Origin: Nocardiopsis dassonvillei subsp. dassonvillei DSM 43111
GTDB lineage: Bacteria; Actinomycetota; Actinomycetes; Streptosporangiales; Streptosporangiaceae
Assembly: GCF_000092985.1 (NCBI RefSeq)
Contig: NC_014211.1
Location: 124,001 to 188,000, forward strand
Length of the DNA: 64,000 nt
Direction: 5' to 3'
Shown here: piece by piece, positions 15,935 to 25,205 of the stretch
How positions within the stretch are numbered: position 1 is the first letter of the stretch
Layout: every line of letters begins with the position of its first letter
Translations under genes and position numbers: made by a program
The notes under the pieces: model-generated
Database searches by the model: none
Told to the model about the DNA's origin: nothing
The model's input: the letters and a program-made list of their open reading frames with translations, nothing else

Positions 15935-17317
15935 TCAGTCCCCGTCACGGGGGGCGCGGGCCCGCCGCGACCGCCGGGCCACCCGGCTCAGGGCCTCGCT
16001 CAGCTCCTCCACCTCGTGGACGCGGATGCCCGGCACCGGGTCGCCGAAGTGCTTGGGCACGACCGCCTCGGTGAAGCCGAGCCGCTGCGCCTCCGCCACC
16101 CGGCGCCGCACGCCGCTCACGGTGCGCACGTCGCCCGCCAGGCCCACCTCGCCGATCGCGATGAAGCCGACGGGCAGCGCGACGTCGTTGTTGGAGCTGG
16201 CCGCCGCCATGGCCAGCGCCAGGTCCACGGCGGGCTCGGTCAGCTTCACACCGCCCACGGTGGAGGCGTACACGTCCATGTTGGCCAGCTTCATGCCCGT
16301 GCGCTTCTCCAGCACCGCCAGGATCATGTTCACCCGCGAGGTGTCCAGGCCCGAGGTGGCCCGGCGCGGCGCGGGCAGCGGGGTCGGCGCGACCAGGGCC
16401 TGGACCTCGGTGATGAGCGGCCGCCGCCCCTCCAGGGTGACGGTGACGCACGTGCCCGGCACCGGGTCGGTGCGCTCGGTGAGGAACAGCCCGCTCGGGT
16501 CGGGCAGGCCGACGATGCCGGACTCGGTCAGCTCGAAGCAGCCGATCTCGTCGGTGGGCCCGTAGCGGTTCTTGACCGCGCGCAGCAGCCGCAGCTGGGA
16601 GTGGCGCTCGCCCTCGAAGTGCAGCACCACGTCCACCAGGTGCTCCAGCATCCGCGGACCGGCGATGGACCCGTCCTTGGTGACGTGTCCGACGAGCACG
16701 GTGGCGATCCCCCGCTCCTTGGCGATCTGGATCAGCGCGCCGGTCACCTGGCGGATCTGGGTGACGCCGCCCGGGACGCCGCTGGCGTCGGGGGAGACCA
16801 TGGTCTGCACCGAGTCCACGATGAGCAGCCGGGGGCCGACCGCGTCCACGTGGCTGGCCAGGGCGGCGATGGAGGTCTCGGCGGCCAGGTAGAGCTTGTC
16901 GGAGAGCGCGCCGAGCCGCTCGGCGCGCAGCCGCACCTGCCCGGCCGACTCCTCCCCGGTCACGTACAGCACGGGGCCCTCGGCCGCGCGCATCGCGGCG
17001 ACCTCCAGCAGGAGGGTGGACTTGCCCACGCCGGGCTCACCGGCGAGCAGCACCACGCCGCCCGGGACCGCGCCGCCGCCCAGGACCCGGTCGAGCTCGT
17101 CGACGCCGGTGGGGACGGCCTCGGCGCTCTCCACGCTGATCTCGGTGATGGGCCGGGCCCGGGAGGTGACGGGCGCGGGCGCGACGGCGGAGGGCGCGGG
17201 GGCGCCCGCCTCCTCGACCGTGCCCCAGGCCTGGCACTCGCCGCAGCGGCCCACCCACTTGAGGGTGCTCCATCCGCACTCCGCGCACCGGAACGTGGTC
17301 TTCGCTGCCTTCGCCAT
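15935..17317 (-). CDS. radA: DNA repair protein RadA (Sms)
   Basis: Branch-migration helicase of recombinational repair. From ATG 17317 it has 460 residues, the usual length. It starts with the C4 zinc finger (CAECG ... CGEC, residues ~11-28). Walker A GEPGVGKST and the RecA-like core follow (LLIVDSVQTM as Walker B), then the RadA-specific KNRYG motif. The C-terminal Lon-protease-like domain contains NMDVYASTVGGVKLTEPAVD. In-frame ATG 17386 would add 23 residues that precede the zinc finger and lack conservation. It is divergent from the SGNH hydrolase gene. Confidence 0.96.
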   Translation of the reverse strand: MAKAAKTTFRCAECGWSTLKWVGRCGECQAWGTVEEAGAPAPSAVAPAPVTSRARPITEISVESAEAVPTGVDELDRVLGGGAVPGGVVLLAGEPGVGKSTLLLEVAAMRAAEGPVLYVTGEESAGQVRLRAERLGALSDKLYLAAETSIAALASHVDAVGPRLLIVDSVQTMVSPDASGVPGGVTQIRQVTGALIQIAKERGIATVLVGHVTKDGSIAGPRMLEHLVDVVLHFEGERHSQLRLLRAVKNRYGPTDEIGCFELTESGIVGLPDPSGLFLTERTDPVPGTCVTVTLEGRRPLITEVQALVAPTPLPAPRRATSGLDTSRVNMILAVLEKRTGMKLANMDVYASTVGGVKLTEPAVDLALAMAAASSNNDVALPVGFIAIGEVGLAGDVRTVSGVRRRVAEAQRLGFTEAVVPKHFGDPVPGIRVHEVEELSEALSRVARRSRRARAPRDGD

Positions 17318-17488
17318 GGTGGCCACGCTAGCGGCTTCCTGGGACAACTCCGCCGAGAGGAGTAAAGGGACCTTTCGGAGACACATGAAAGTTACCTACG
17401 AGTTAGGCGCCTTATCCCGTAGGTCGTGTTAAAGAATTCCTAGGGTCCGACAGCTCCAACGCCCCCGCTCCATGGAGAGGAAACCCGC

Positions 17489-18403
17489 GTGCCCCGTACA
17501 TCCGCCACCGCCGCGCCCCGATCCCCGCGCCGTGCCCTGGTTCCCGTGGCCGTCGCCGCGCTGAGCGCGTCCCTGGTCGCCGCGCCCGCCGCCGCCGAGA
17601 CCGCGCAGGCGCCCGCCTTCGACAGTTACGTCTCCCTCGGCGACTCCTTCGTCGCCGGACCGCTCATCCGGGAGGAGAGGGTCAGCAGCAGCATGCCGCT
17701 GCTGGGCTGCCTGCGCACGTCCAACAACTACCCCACGATGCTCGCCGAGCGGATGGGCGTCACCGACTTCACGGACGCCAGCTGCTCGGGCGCGGTCGTC
17801 AACGACCTCTACGAGCCGCAGTTCGACGACACGCCGCCCCAGCTCGACGCCCTGACGCCGGAGACCGACCTGGTCACGGTCGGGATCGCGGGCAACGACT
17901 TCGGCTTCTCCGAGGTGCTCCTGGAGTGCGCCAAGCAGAGTCTGAGCAACCCGCTGGGCGACCCGTGCGCCGAGCACTACGGCGACGAACTCGACCAGCG
18001 CATCGAGGACCTGCGGCCGGAGGTCGCGGGGGTCTACGCCGACATCGCCGAGCGCAGCCCCGACGCCACGGTCCTGGCCGTGGGCTACCTCCAGATCCTG
18101 CCCGAGAGCAGGGGCTGCTGGCCGAGCACGCCCATCGCGTGGGGCGACGTGCCCTTCCTGGACCGGGCGCAGACCGCGCTGAACGCGATGATCGCCGAGG
18201 AGGCCGAGGCCCAGGGCGCGGTCTACGTGGACGTCTTCGAGCGCGGCCACGACGTCTGCCAGTCCTCCGACACCCGCTGGGTGGAGGGCCTGATCCCCGA
18301 GAACGGGGCCCCGGTGCACCCGAACTACCTCGGTATGCAGGCCACGGCCGACTTCGTGGGAGCCGAGCTGGGGGTCCCCGCGCCCGTGGACGACGCCGCG
18401 TAA
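17489..18403 (+). CDS. Secreted SGNH/GDSL-family hydrolase
   Basis: A 304-residue secreted esterase/lipase. A signal peptide with an arginine-containing n-region ends near AAPAAAETA (residue ~38). The SGNH blocks are visible: block I YVSLGDSFVAGP with the nucleophile Ser, the Gly block DASCSGAV, the Asn block TVGIAGNDFGFSE, and the catalytic pair near the end VHPNYLGMQATADFV. Six cysteines suggest three disulfides, as in Streptomyces lipases of this family. GTG 17489 follows GGAGAGG. Substrate (glycerolipid, phospholipid or acetyl ester) is not determinable. Confidence 0.9.
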   Translation: MPRTSATAAPRSPRRALVPVAVAALSASLVAAPAAAETAQAPAFDSYVSLGDSFVAGPLIREERVSSSMPLLGCLRTSNNYPTMLAERMGVTDFTDASCSGAVVNDLYEPQFDDTPPQLDALTPETDLVTVGIAGNDFGFSEVLLECAKQSLSNPLGDPCAEHYGDELDQRIEDLRPEVAGVYADIAERSPDATVLAVGYLQILPESRGCWPSTPIAWGDVPFLDRAQTALNAMIAEEAEAQGAVYVDVFERGHDVCQSSDTRWVEGLIPENGAPVHPNYLGMQATADFVGAELGVPAPVDDAA

Positions 18404-18509
18404 CCCGGGGTGACCGGCCGCCGAGGAGGGGAGTCCGTTCAGTGGTGACCTGAGTGCTTTCGTCCCCCGAAGGTCAAGGACTCTTTACCGTCTTTGGCGG
18501 CCGATCGTG

Positions 18510-18524
18510 CTACGGAGAGTGACA
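18510..18524. repeat. 15-nt motif shared with the upstream region of the beta-propeller gene
   Basis: CTACGGAGAGTGACA occurs here, about 110 nt before the NlpC/P60 gene, and identically at 40315-40329, about 100 nt upstream of the secreted beta-propeller gene on the other strand. One exact 15-mer pair in 64 kb can arise by chance; only the matching intergenic context makes it notable. Confidence 0.3.
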
Positions 18525-18632
18525 TATCGCGTGGTCTGTGTGACGAATGGTGAGGGCGTCGCGACGGGGAGATCCGCGTCACAGTGACGTGGGCGCCGCG
18601 ACGCTCCGAGCGAGAGCGGGAGAACCACCGTC

Positions 18633-19247
18633 ATGCGAATACCGCGACACCACGAGCAAACGCAGGCCTGCCGTCCCACGGATCCGGGGCGGCAGGCCTC
18701 GCCCGTTCCTCCGCGCCGCGGCGGGCGCGCGCTCGCCGTCGCCGCGCTCACCGCGGCCGCCCTGGCCGCCGGTACGGCGCCCGCGCTCGCCCAGCCGGTC
18801 CAGCATCCGCAGCCGGTGCGACCGGCGCAGCAGGCCGCGCCCACCGCGCAGGACTCAGCCGGACCCCGGCGCGTCCACATGTCGCTGTCCAGGTCGACGG
18901 TGGAGGACGCCATCGACGCCGCCGAGTCCAAGAAGGGCACCCCTTACCGCTGGGGAGGCACCGGCCCCAACGGCTTCGACTGCTCGGGACTCGTCCAGTG
19001 GGCCTACAAGCAGGCCGGGGTTGACCTGCCCCGCATCGCCCACGACCAGGTCGGCGCCGGGACCCGGGTCTCCTACTCCAACGCCCGCAGGGGCGACATC
19101 CTGTACTGGGCCGACAGCGGCGGATACGCCTACCACGTCGCCATCTACCTCGGTGGCGGGCGCATGATCGACGCGCCGAACTCGGGGGACCACGTCCGCG
19201 AGCGGGACGTCCACAAGCACGGTCTCGCAGGCGCCGTACGGCTGTGA
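18633..19247 (+). CDS. Secreted NlpC/P60 peptidoglycan endopeptidase
   Basis: A 204-residue exported cell-wall hydrolase. After a basic N-terminus, a signal peptide (ALAVAALTAAALAAGTAPALAQ) ends near residue 53, followed by a proline-rich linker. The catalytic NlpC/P60 domain (~residues 90-204) shows GTPYRWGGTGPNGFDCSGLVQWAY with the nucleophile Cys, then YHVAIYLGGGRMIDAP with the catalytic His and its partner. There is no SH3, LysM or coiled-coil partner domain. ATG 18633 is preceded by GGGAGAA. Probably cleaves the peptide stem during growth or division. Confidence 0.92.
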   Translation: MRIPRHHEQTQACRPTDPGRQASPVPPRRGGRALAVAALTAAALAAGTAPALAQPVQHPQPVRPAQQAAPTAQDSAGPRRVHMSLSRSTVEDAIDAAESKKGTPYRWGGTGPNGFDCSGLVQWAYKQAGVDLPRIAHDQVGAGTRVSYSNARRGDILYWADSGGYAYHVAIYLGGGRMIDAPNSGDHVRERDVHKHGLAGAVRL

Positions 19248-19490
19248 GACGGGCGGGCCTCGCGCGGCGCGCTGACGGCCCCCACACACGCCGGGGAGTG
19301 AACCCGGCCGGGCCCGACCGCCCCGACGACGTGGCGGTCGGCAACCACGAACCAGGGCTCCGCGGGTGCACCCGCGGGCCCTCCCACCACCGCCGCGCGA
19401 CCGCGACCCGCACCCTCCGTGGGGGAGGGCGTGGGGAGAACGGCACGCCGCGTTCACGCGGGCGGTACGCACACGAGGGGTGTTAGCGCA

Positions 19491-19496
19491 TACTCT
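19491..19496 (+). promoter_or_regulatory. -10 hexamer of the isomerase-like gene, probable leaderless start
   Basis: TACTCT ends 7 nt before GTG 19504; the intervening GGTTGGC contains no Shine-Dalgarno. Confidence 0.45.
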
Positions 19497-19503
19497 GGTT
19501 GGC

Positions 19504-20442
19504 GTGAGCCCTATCCAGGTCCCAGACGCGCCCGTCGTCCTGTCGTCGGCGTCGGTCTACCCGGAGAAGACCCCGGCCGCCTTCGAGATCGCCGCGAAGC
19601 TGGGGTACGACGGCGTGGAGGTGCTCGTCTCCTCCGATCCGGCAAGCCAGGACATCGACCTCCTACGGCGCCTCTCGGACTACCACCAGATCCCCGTCAC
19701 CGCGGTCCACTCACCCTGCCTGGTCCTGACCCAGCGGGTGTGGGGCAGGGAGCCCTGGGGCAAACTCGTCCGCTCCAAGGAGATGGCCGAGGCCCTGGGC
19801 GCCAAGACGATCGTGGTGCACCCCGCCTTCCGATGGCAGCGCGACTACGCCCGCGAGTTCGAGACCGGTATCTCCCGCATGCAGGACGAGACCGACGTCG
19901 TCTTCGCCGTGGAGAACATGTACCCGGTGCGCGTGCGCGACCGCGAGGTCGTCCCCTACGCGCCGAGCTGGAACCCGCTCGACCGCGACTACCCCGACGT
20001 CACGCTCGACCTGTCGCACACCGCCATGTCCGGCTCCGACGCCATGGACATGGCCAAGCGCCTGGGCGACCGCCTCTCCCACATCCACGTGGCCGACGGC
20101 ATCGGCGGCCAGAACCTCGACGAGCACCTCATCCCCGGGCGCGGACGCCAGCCGGTGGGCGAACTGCTGGAGTACCTGGCCGGGAACGGCTTCGAGGGCC
20201 AGCTGGTCCTTGAGGTCAGCACCCGCAAGGCCCCCGACCGCCAGGCGCGCATGCGCGAGCTGGCCGAGGCCCTGGCCTTCACCCGGCTGCACTTCGCCCG
20301 CACCGCGGGCCCCGGCGACCGGCCGCGCGACCGCCGCGAGCGCATCGCGCTGCTGCGCCGCGCCCCCTCGGCGCCGCCCCGCCGCTTCGCGGTCGACGAG
20401 GGCGGCACCGTGGACGACAAGGGCACCGTCGACCCCGAGTGA
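19504..20442 (+). CDS. Sugar phosphate isomerase/epimerase family (AP endonuclease 2-like TIM barrel)
   Basis: A 312-residue protein with an xylose-isomerase-like TIM barrel. It carries FEIAAKLGYDGVEVLVSSD, TAVHSPCLV, KTIVVHPAFRW, VVFAVENMYP, VTLDLSHTAMSG, LSHIHVADGIGG, DEHLIPGRGRQPV and LVLEVSTRK, whose His/Glu/Asp residues match the metal ligands of this superfamily. The C-terminal ~50 residues are a charged tail. Substrate is not known; the family includes IolE-, hydroxypyruvate isomerase- and endonuclease IV-like enzymes. It precedes proC by 86 nt on the same strand, an arrangement seen in other actinomycetes. Confidence 0.8.
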   Translation: MSPIQVPDAPVVLSSASVYPEKTPAAFEIAAKLGYDGVEVLVSSDPASQDIDLLRRLSDYHQIPVTAVHSPCLVLTQRVWGREPWGKLVRSKEMAEALGAKTIVVHPAFRWQRDYAREFETGISRMQDETDVVFAVENMYPVRVRDREVVPYAPSWNPLDRDYPDVTLDLSHTAMSGSDAMDMAKRLGDRLSHIHVADGIGGQNLDEHLIPGRGRQPVGELLEYLAGNGFEGQLVLEVSTRKAPDRQARMRELAEALAFTRLHFARTAGPGDRPRDRRERIALLRRAPSAPPRRFAVDEGGTVDDKGTVDPE

Positions 20443-20528
20443 GGGCCGGGTGTCCACGGAGTGGGATCCGGTGTCCACGCGGGGTCACCGGTGCCGTTAG
20501 CGTGGGGGCATCCGCAGGAAGGACCTTC

Positions 20529-21323
20529 ATGATCGCCATCATCGGTGCCGGGAAGATGGGCGAGGCTCTGCTCGCCGGAATGCTGGCCACGGGCCACGCG
20601 CCGGAGGACGTCCTCGTCACCGAGCCGCGCGAGGAGCACGCCGGGGAGCTGCGCGCCCGCTACGGGATCGAGGTGGTCCCGGCCGCGGACGCCGCCAAGC
20701 GCGCCGACACCCTCCTGCTCGCGCTCAAGCCCCAGGACATGGTGGCGCTGCTGGACGACCTGGCGCCGCGCCTGTCCTCCTCCTGCCTCGTGATCTCCGT
20801 CGCGGCCGGGATCACCACCGCCGTGCTGGAGGAGCACCTGCCCTCCGGGACCCCCGTCGTCCGGGCGATGCCCAACACGCCCGCCCTGATGGGGCAGGGG
20901 ATGACCGCGATCGCGGGCGGCGCCCACACCGGTGAGGCCCACCTGGACCGCGCCGAGGCGCTGCTGGGCACGGTCGGCGATGTCATCCGCGTGGGCGAGC
21001 AGCACATGGACACCGTCACCGCCATCTCCGGCAGCGGCCCCGCCTACTTCTACTTCATCGCCGAGACGATGATCGAGGCCGGTGTGGCGATGGGGATGCC
21101 GCGCGCCACCGCGCAGAAGCTGGTCGGCCAGACCATCACCGGCGCCGCCGCGATGCTCAACGGCTCGGGCGAGCACCCGGTCGTGCTGCGCGAGGCCGTC
21201 ACCTCGCCGGGCGGCACCACCGCCGCCGCGCTGCGCGAGCTGGAGCGGCACGGCGTGCGCACGGCCTTCACCGACGCCATCGAGGCGGCCAGGGACCGCA
21301 GCAACGCGCTCTCCGGAAGCTGA
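20529..21323 (+). CDS. proC: Pyrroline-5-carboxylate reductase
   Basis: Last step of proline synthesis, reducing P5C with NAD(P)H. From ATG 20529 (AGGAAGGA upstream) the protein has 264 residues. The Rossmann motif IAIIGAGKMGEALLAG is at the N-terminus. VVRAMPNTPALMGQGMTAI follows at residues ~115-133, and the signature block ISGSGPAYFYFIAETMIEAG precedes LREAVTSPGGTTAAALRELE, which forms the dimer and active site. Length and motifs are complete. It ends at a 48-bp palindromic terminator. Confidence 0.97.
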   Translation: MIAIIGAGKMGEALLAGMLATGHAPEDVLVTEPREEHAGELRARYGIEVVPAADAAKRADTLLLALKPQDMVALLDDLAPRLSSSCLVISVAAGITTAVLEEHLPSGTPVVRAMPNTPALMGQGMTAIAGGAHTGEAHLDRAEALLGTVGDVIRVGEQHMDTVTAISGSGPAYFYFIAETMIEAGVAMGMPRATAQKLVGQTITGAAAMLNGSGEHPVVLREAVTSPGGTTAAALRELERHGVRTAFTDAIEAARDRSNALSGS

Positions 21324-21426
21324 CGAGGCCCTGGGGCCGGGTGAAGCGTGCCGTCGGGGCCGTTCCGCCCGGAGGCGGGACGGAGCGCGGGCTGGCGCCG
21401 CGCCTCCTCGGGGGTCCTGGAGCGGA

Positions 21427-21474
21427 CCGGTGACGGCGGCCCGGCACCCGCGGGTGCCGGGCCGCCGTCACCGG
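21427..21474 (+). terminator. proC terminator, perfect 48-bp palindrome
   Basis: Bases 21427-21450 are the exact reverse complement of 21451-21474, with no spacer; the loop forms from the central CCCGCGGG. It lies 104 nt past the proC stop. Confidence 0.75.
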
Positions 21475-21661
21475 CCGGTCGGGGCCACCGTTCCGGTGGA
21501 GGCCCCGGGCCCGCCCCGCCGCGGGAAGATGGCCGGAAGCGGCCCGTCCTGGGGGGTCCGATGTCGGGGGACCTGGGTAGTGTCTTCGGTGAAGGGTGTA
21601 CACGGCCCCCTCGGTCCCGTACGCGCGGGATCTCCCCCATCTCCTGATTCCAGGGTCCTCC

Positions 21662-23620
21662 ATGACTTCTCCCCCTCCCCCGCCCGACCCTTCCCAGCCG
21701 CCCGGCGGAGGCTTCCCGCCTCCGGGGCCCACGCCTTCCGGCCCGACCGGCGCCAACCCCGCGGGGGGCGGCCCCGCCCAGGGCGGTCCGACCGGCGCCA
21801 ACCCGGCTGGAGGGGCCTTCCACGGCGGTGCGCCGACCGGCGGTAGGCCCGCCGGGGACGCGCCCAGCGGGGGCACACCCGCGAGCGGGATGTACTCGGG
21901 CGGTGCGCCCGGCCCGCCTCCGGGCGGTATGCCCTTCACGGGGCCTCCTCCCGGCGGCAGGCCGCCCGGCATGATGCCGCCCCCGGGCGGGACGCCGCAG
22001 GGCGGCCCGCCTCCCCTGGGACCTCCCCCCGGCGGTATGCCCCCCGGCGGTCCGCCGCCGATGGGGCCCCCTCCCGGTGGCATGCCCCCCGGCGGGCCTC
22101 CTCCGGGTCAGTTCGGCCCGCCGCCGCCCCCGAGGCCGCCCAGGCTCGGCCTGTTCTCCTCCCCGTCCGCGCTGCGCACCTCGCTGCTCAACGCCTCGGG
22201 CATGGGAGCCGGGTACGTCTACCTGCGCCAGTGGCCGTTCTTCGCCGCCGCGCTCATCATCACCCTCGGCCTGCTGGTCACCGCCGCCGTCCTCGGCGCA
22301 GCCGACAACCTCCTCCTGTGGGCGTCGATCCTCGTGGCCTGGTTCGCCGCCGCGGCCGTGCACGGCCTGTTCGCGGGGCGCGCCCGCGACGAGCGCCTGC
22401 TCGGCGGGGGGGAACAGCCCTCCAAGCGGGCGCTGCCCCTCCTCACCGCCGCCGGACTGGCGCTCGCCCTGATGGCGACCCTCACCGGCGTGTGGCAGGC
22501 GGGGGAGTGGCGGCTGCGCGTCGCCGACGCGGCCCACGCCCGCGGCGAGTGCGCGACCTCCGAGGCGGTCGCCGCCTACGGGAGCGTGGAGGACCTCTTC
22601 CAGCTCTCCTTCTCCCCGTCGCTCATGTCGCGCGCCCGCGCTGGCGCCGAGGCCTGCGCACTCCTGGACCTGGCCCAGTCCGACGTGGCCGAAGAGGCGT
22701 ACGCGCAGGCCCTGGACTCCTACGCCGCCTACTTCGAGCACCCCGCCGCCCGCTGGGAGGACACCGACGGCGAGGTCGCCGACATCCACCTCTCCTACGC
22801 CGCCGACCTGGTGGCCTCGGCCGAGGAGGACTTCGACGGCGAGGTCACCGACGGGTACCGCGAGAGCATGCGGCGGGCGCACGAGATCTACACCGTGATC
22901 CCGGCGGACTACGAGGGCACCGAGGCCGCGGGCCAGGTCCCCACCGCCCTCACCGAGCTCTACGACACCGGCACCGCCGAGTACGCCGCCGAGAACTGGT
23001 GCGCGGGCTTCGACCAGATCGACATGTTCTCCGACCTGGCCTGGGACACCGTCCCCGAGGTCGCCGAGCGCATCACCACCGAGCGCCCCGACGCCGCCTT
23101 CAACTGCGGCTGGGACAGCGTGGACGGCGGATCGCTCGACACCGCCGACGAGATGGTCGCCCTCCTGGAGGCGGAGTACCCCGACCACGAGACCGACGAG
23201 GTCGAGCGGATGGTCACCCACATCGGCGCCGGGCGCATCGAGGAGAGGATGGACGCCATGACCTCGCTCGGCGAGGTCGACTTCGCGCCCGCCCCCACCG
23301 GCAGCTCCGGCAGTGACAAGAGCGTCCTGGAGATCACCAACAACACCCCGTACGAGATGCAGTTCCTCTACGTCGGGCCGGACGCCGTCCACGAGGAGAT
23401 CATCACCCCCGCGTGCGAGGACTGCGAGGTCTACAGCTCGCCGCCCTCGGGCAACTCCTGCTTCGACGACGGCGACGTCATGCGCGTCGAACTCGAACCG
23501 GGCGAGTACCGGGTGCTGCTCACCTCGAAGGACTCGCTCTTCGGGGCGGCACCCCTGCACGGCACCGTCGACCTCTCCGGCGGCGACCTGTACGAGTCCT
23601 GCTACTTCGTCACCGAGTAG
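21662..23620 (+). CDS. Large proline-rich membrane protein, unknown function
   Basis: From ATG 21662 the protein has 652 residues. Residues ~1-160 are a Pro/Gly/Met-rich cytoplasmic tail with repeated PPGGMPPGG-type units. Residues ~180-300 contain about three hydrophobic helices (FFAAALIITLGLLVTAAVLGA, NLLLWASILVAWFAAAAVHGLF, LPLLTAAGLALALMATLTGVW); GAGYVYLRQWPFFAA recalls TM2-like membrane entry. The remaining ~340 residues are acidic, likely extracytoplasmic and helical (TPR-like), ending in a Cys-containing beta-rich domain (ITPACEDCEVY, SCFDDGDVMRVELEPGEYRV). No Shine-Dalgarno is clear. I know no function. Confidence 0.7.
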   Translation: MTSPPPPPDPSQPPGGGFPPPGPTPSGPTGANPAGGGPAQGGPTGANPAGGAFHGGAPTGGRPAGDAPSGGTPASGMYSGGAPGPPPGGMPFTGPPPGGRPPGMMPPPGGTPQGGPPPLGPPPGGMPPGGPPPMGPPPGGMPPGGPPPGQFGPPPPPRPPRLGLFSSPSALRTSLLNASGMGAGYVYLRQWPFFAAALIITLGLLVTAAVLGAADNLLLWASILVAWFAAAAVHGLFAGRARDERLLGGGEQPSKRALPLLTAAGLALALMATLTGVWQAGEWRLRVADAAHARGECATSEAVAAYGSVEDLFQLSFSPSLMSRARAGAEACALLDLAQSDVAEEAYAQALDSYAAYFEHPAARWEDTDGEVADIHLSYAADLVASAEEDFDGEVTDGYRESMRRAHEIYTVIPADYEGTEAAGQVPTALTELYDTGTAEYAAENWCAGFDQIDMFSDLAWDTVPEVAERITTERPDAAFNCGWDSVDGGSLDTADEMVALLEAEYPDHETDEVERMVTHIGAGRIEERMDAMTSLGEVDFAPAPTGSSGSDKSVLEITNNTPYEMQFLYVGPDAVHEEIITPACEDCEVYSSPPSGNSCFDDGDVMRVELEPGEYRVLLTSKDSLFGAAPLHGTVDLSGGDLYESCYFVTE

Positions 23621-23638
23621 CCGGGGTCCGGACGCCGC

Positions 23639-23672
23639 GGTCCGGCACGGGGGCCGCTCCCCGTGCCGGACC
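23639..23672 (+). terminator. Hairpin between the membrane protein gene and acuC
   Basis: GGTCCGGCACGGGG and CCCCGTGCCGGACC form a perfect 14-bp stem with a 6-nt loop, 18 nt past the stop. Confidence 0.7.
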
Positions 23673-23759
23673 GGGCAGCCAACCCCGGGGTTCGTCCACG
23701 CGTGCGGTTGTGCGTACTGTGTGCTTCGGAGCACGCACACCTGAAACGGGGGTCACCAC

Positions 23760-24950
23760 ATGGGAGGGCGCACGTCCTGCTCGCTTCGGGTGGCATGGGA
23801 CGACGGACTCACGGCCTACGACTTCGGTCCGCAGCACCCGATGGCGCCGATACGCGTCGAGCTGACCATGGCGCTCAGCCGCGAACTCGGCGTGCTGGAC
23901 GCGCCGGGGGTCGGACTCCTGGACGTCGAACCCGCCTCGGACGAACTCCTGTCCCTCGTGCACGACCCCGCCTACATCGAGGCGGTCAAGCGCGCGGGCC
24001 GCACGCTGGAGCCCGACGACGCCCACATGCTGGGCACCTCCGACAACCCCGTCTTCAAGGACATGCACGACGCCGCCGCGCTCATCTCCGGCGCGTCCGT
24101 GGCCGCCGCGCGGGCGGTCTGGAGCGGGGAGACCGCGCACGCGGCCAACATCGCGGGCGGCCTGCACCACGCCATGCGCGGCAACGCCTGGGGCTTCTGC
24201 GTCTACAACGACCCCGCCCTGGCCATCGCCTGGCTGCTGGAGCAGGGGGCCAAGCGCGTCGCCTACGTGGACGTGGACGTCCACCACGGCGACGGCGTCC
24301 AGAACGCCTTCTACAACGACCCGCGCGTGCTCACCATCAGCCTCCACGAGTCCCCGGCGACCCTGTTCCCCGGCACCGGCCAGGCCTCCGAGACCGGCGG
24401 CCCGGACGCCGAGGGGTACGCGGTCAACGTCGCCCTGCCCGCGGGCACCGGCGACAACGGCTGGCACCGCGCCTTCGACGCCGTCGTGCCGCCGCTGCTG
24501 CACGAGTTCCAGCCCGAGATCCTGGTGACCCAGCAGGGCTGCGACACCCACGCCCTGGACCCGCTCGCCAACCTCACCCTGAGCGTGGACGGCCAGCGCC
24601 GGGCCTACGCCGAGCTGCACGAGCTGGCCCGCAAGACGGCGGGCGGCCGCTGGCTGCTGTTCGGCGGCGGCGGGTACGGGCTGGTCCACGTCGTCCCCCG
24701 CGCCTGGACCCACCTGCTGGGCGAGGCCGCGGGCCGTCCCATCGACCCCGACACCGAGACCCCGCAGGGCTGGCGCGACTTCGTGCGCCAGCGCACGGGG
24801 GAGCTGGCGCCGCTGTACATGACCGACGGGCGCGAGGTCGTCTTCGACCACTTCGTGGACGGCTACGACCCGGGCGACCCGGTGGACCGGGCCATCCACG
24901 CGACCCGGACCGCGGTCTTCCCCAGCCACGGGATCGACCCGAGCCTGTAG
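23760..24950 (+). CDS. acuC: AcuC-like class I deacetylase
   Basis: A 396-residue zinc-dependent deacetylase of the histone deacetylase/AcuC/AphA superfamily. In bacteria AcuC deacetylates and so reactivates acetyl-CoA synthetase. It shows FGPQHPMAPIRVELTM, the His pair in GGLHHAMRG, DVDVHHGDGVQNAFY with the Asp/His zinc ligands, SLHESPATLFPGTG, TQQGCDTHALDPLANL with the third ligand, and the FGGGGYG loop. ATG 23760 has a GGGGG stretch upstream. It is followed by a conserved phosphatase-like gene and a BldC-like gene, an arrangement typical of actinomycetes. The physiological target is inferred only from the family. Confidence 0.9.
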   Translation: MGGRTSCSLRVAWDDGLTAYDFGPQHPMAPIRVELTMALSRELGVLDAPGVGLLDVEPASDELLSLVHDPAYIEAVKRAGRTLEPDDAHMLGTSDNPVFKDMHDAAALISGASVAAARAVWSGETAHAANIAGGLHHAMRGNAWGFCVYNDPALAIAWLLEQGAKRVAYVDVDVHHGDGVQNAFYNDPRVLTISLHESPATLFPGTGQASETGGPDAEGYAVNVALPAGTGDNGWHRAFDAVVPPLLHEFQPEILVTQQGCDTHALDPLANLTLSVDGQRRAYAELHELARKTAGGRWLLFGGGGYGLVHVVPRAWTHLLGEAAGRPIDPDTETPQGWRDFVRQRTGELAPLYMTDGREVVFDHFVDGYDPGDPVDRAIHATRTAVFPSHGIDPSL

Positions 24951-25205
24951 GGGGCGGCCCTTCCGCGTCGTCGCGGTCCGGGCCGCCGGTCCGGTGCCGG
25001 CAGGGATTCACGGGGCGCCGGGCGGCTCACGGAACGGCTCCCATAACACCCCGGTGTCGACCGGCGTGAATTCCGGAGGAGCCGCGCGTGTCGCGTCCGA
25101 AGCGGGTAGGACAGAGGTTGAATACCGGGCGAACAGGAGCAGGCGCCGTGGTGGCCGCCCAGCGTGGCGCACGCTCGCTGCGCAGACGAGGAAGGGGAGC
25201 GCCAG

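Noticed and set aside
18404..18632. A c-di-AMP (ydaO-type) riboswitch before the NlpC/P60 gene
   Set aside because: Such riboswitches often precede actinomycete wall hydrolases, but I could not find the conserved core segments or the long pseudoknot-forming architecture in only 229 nt.
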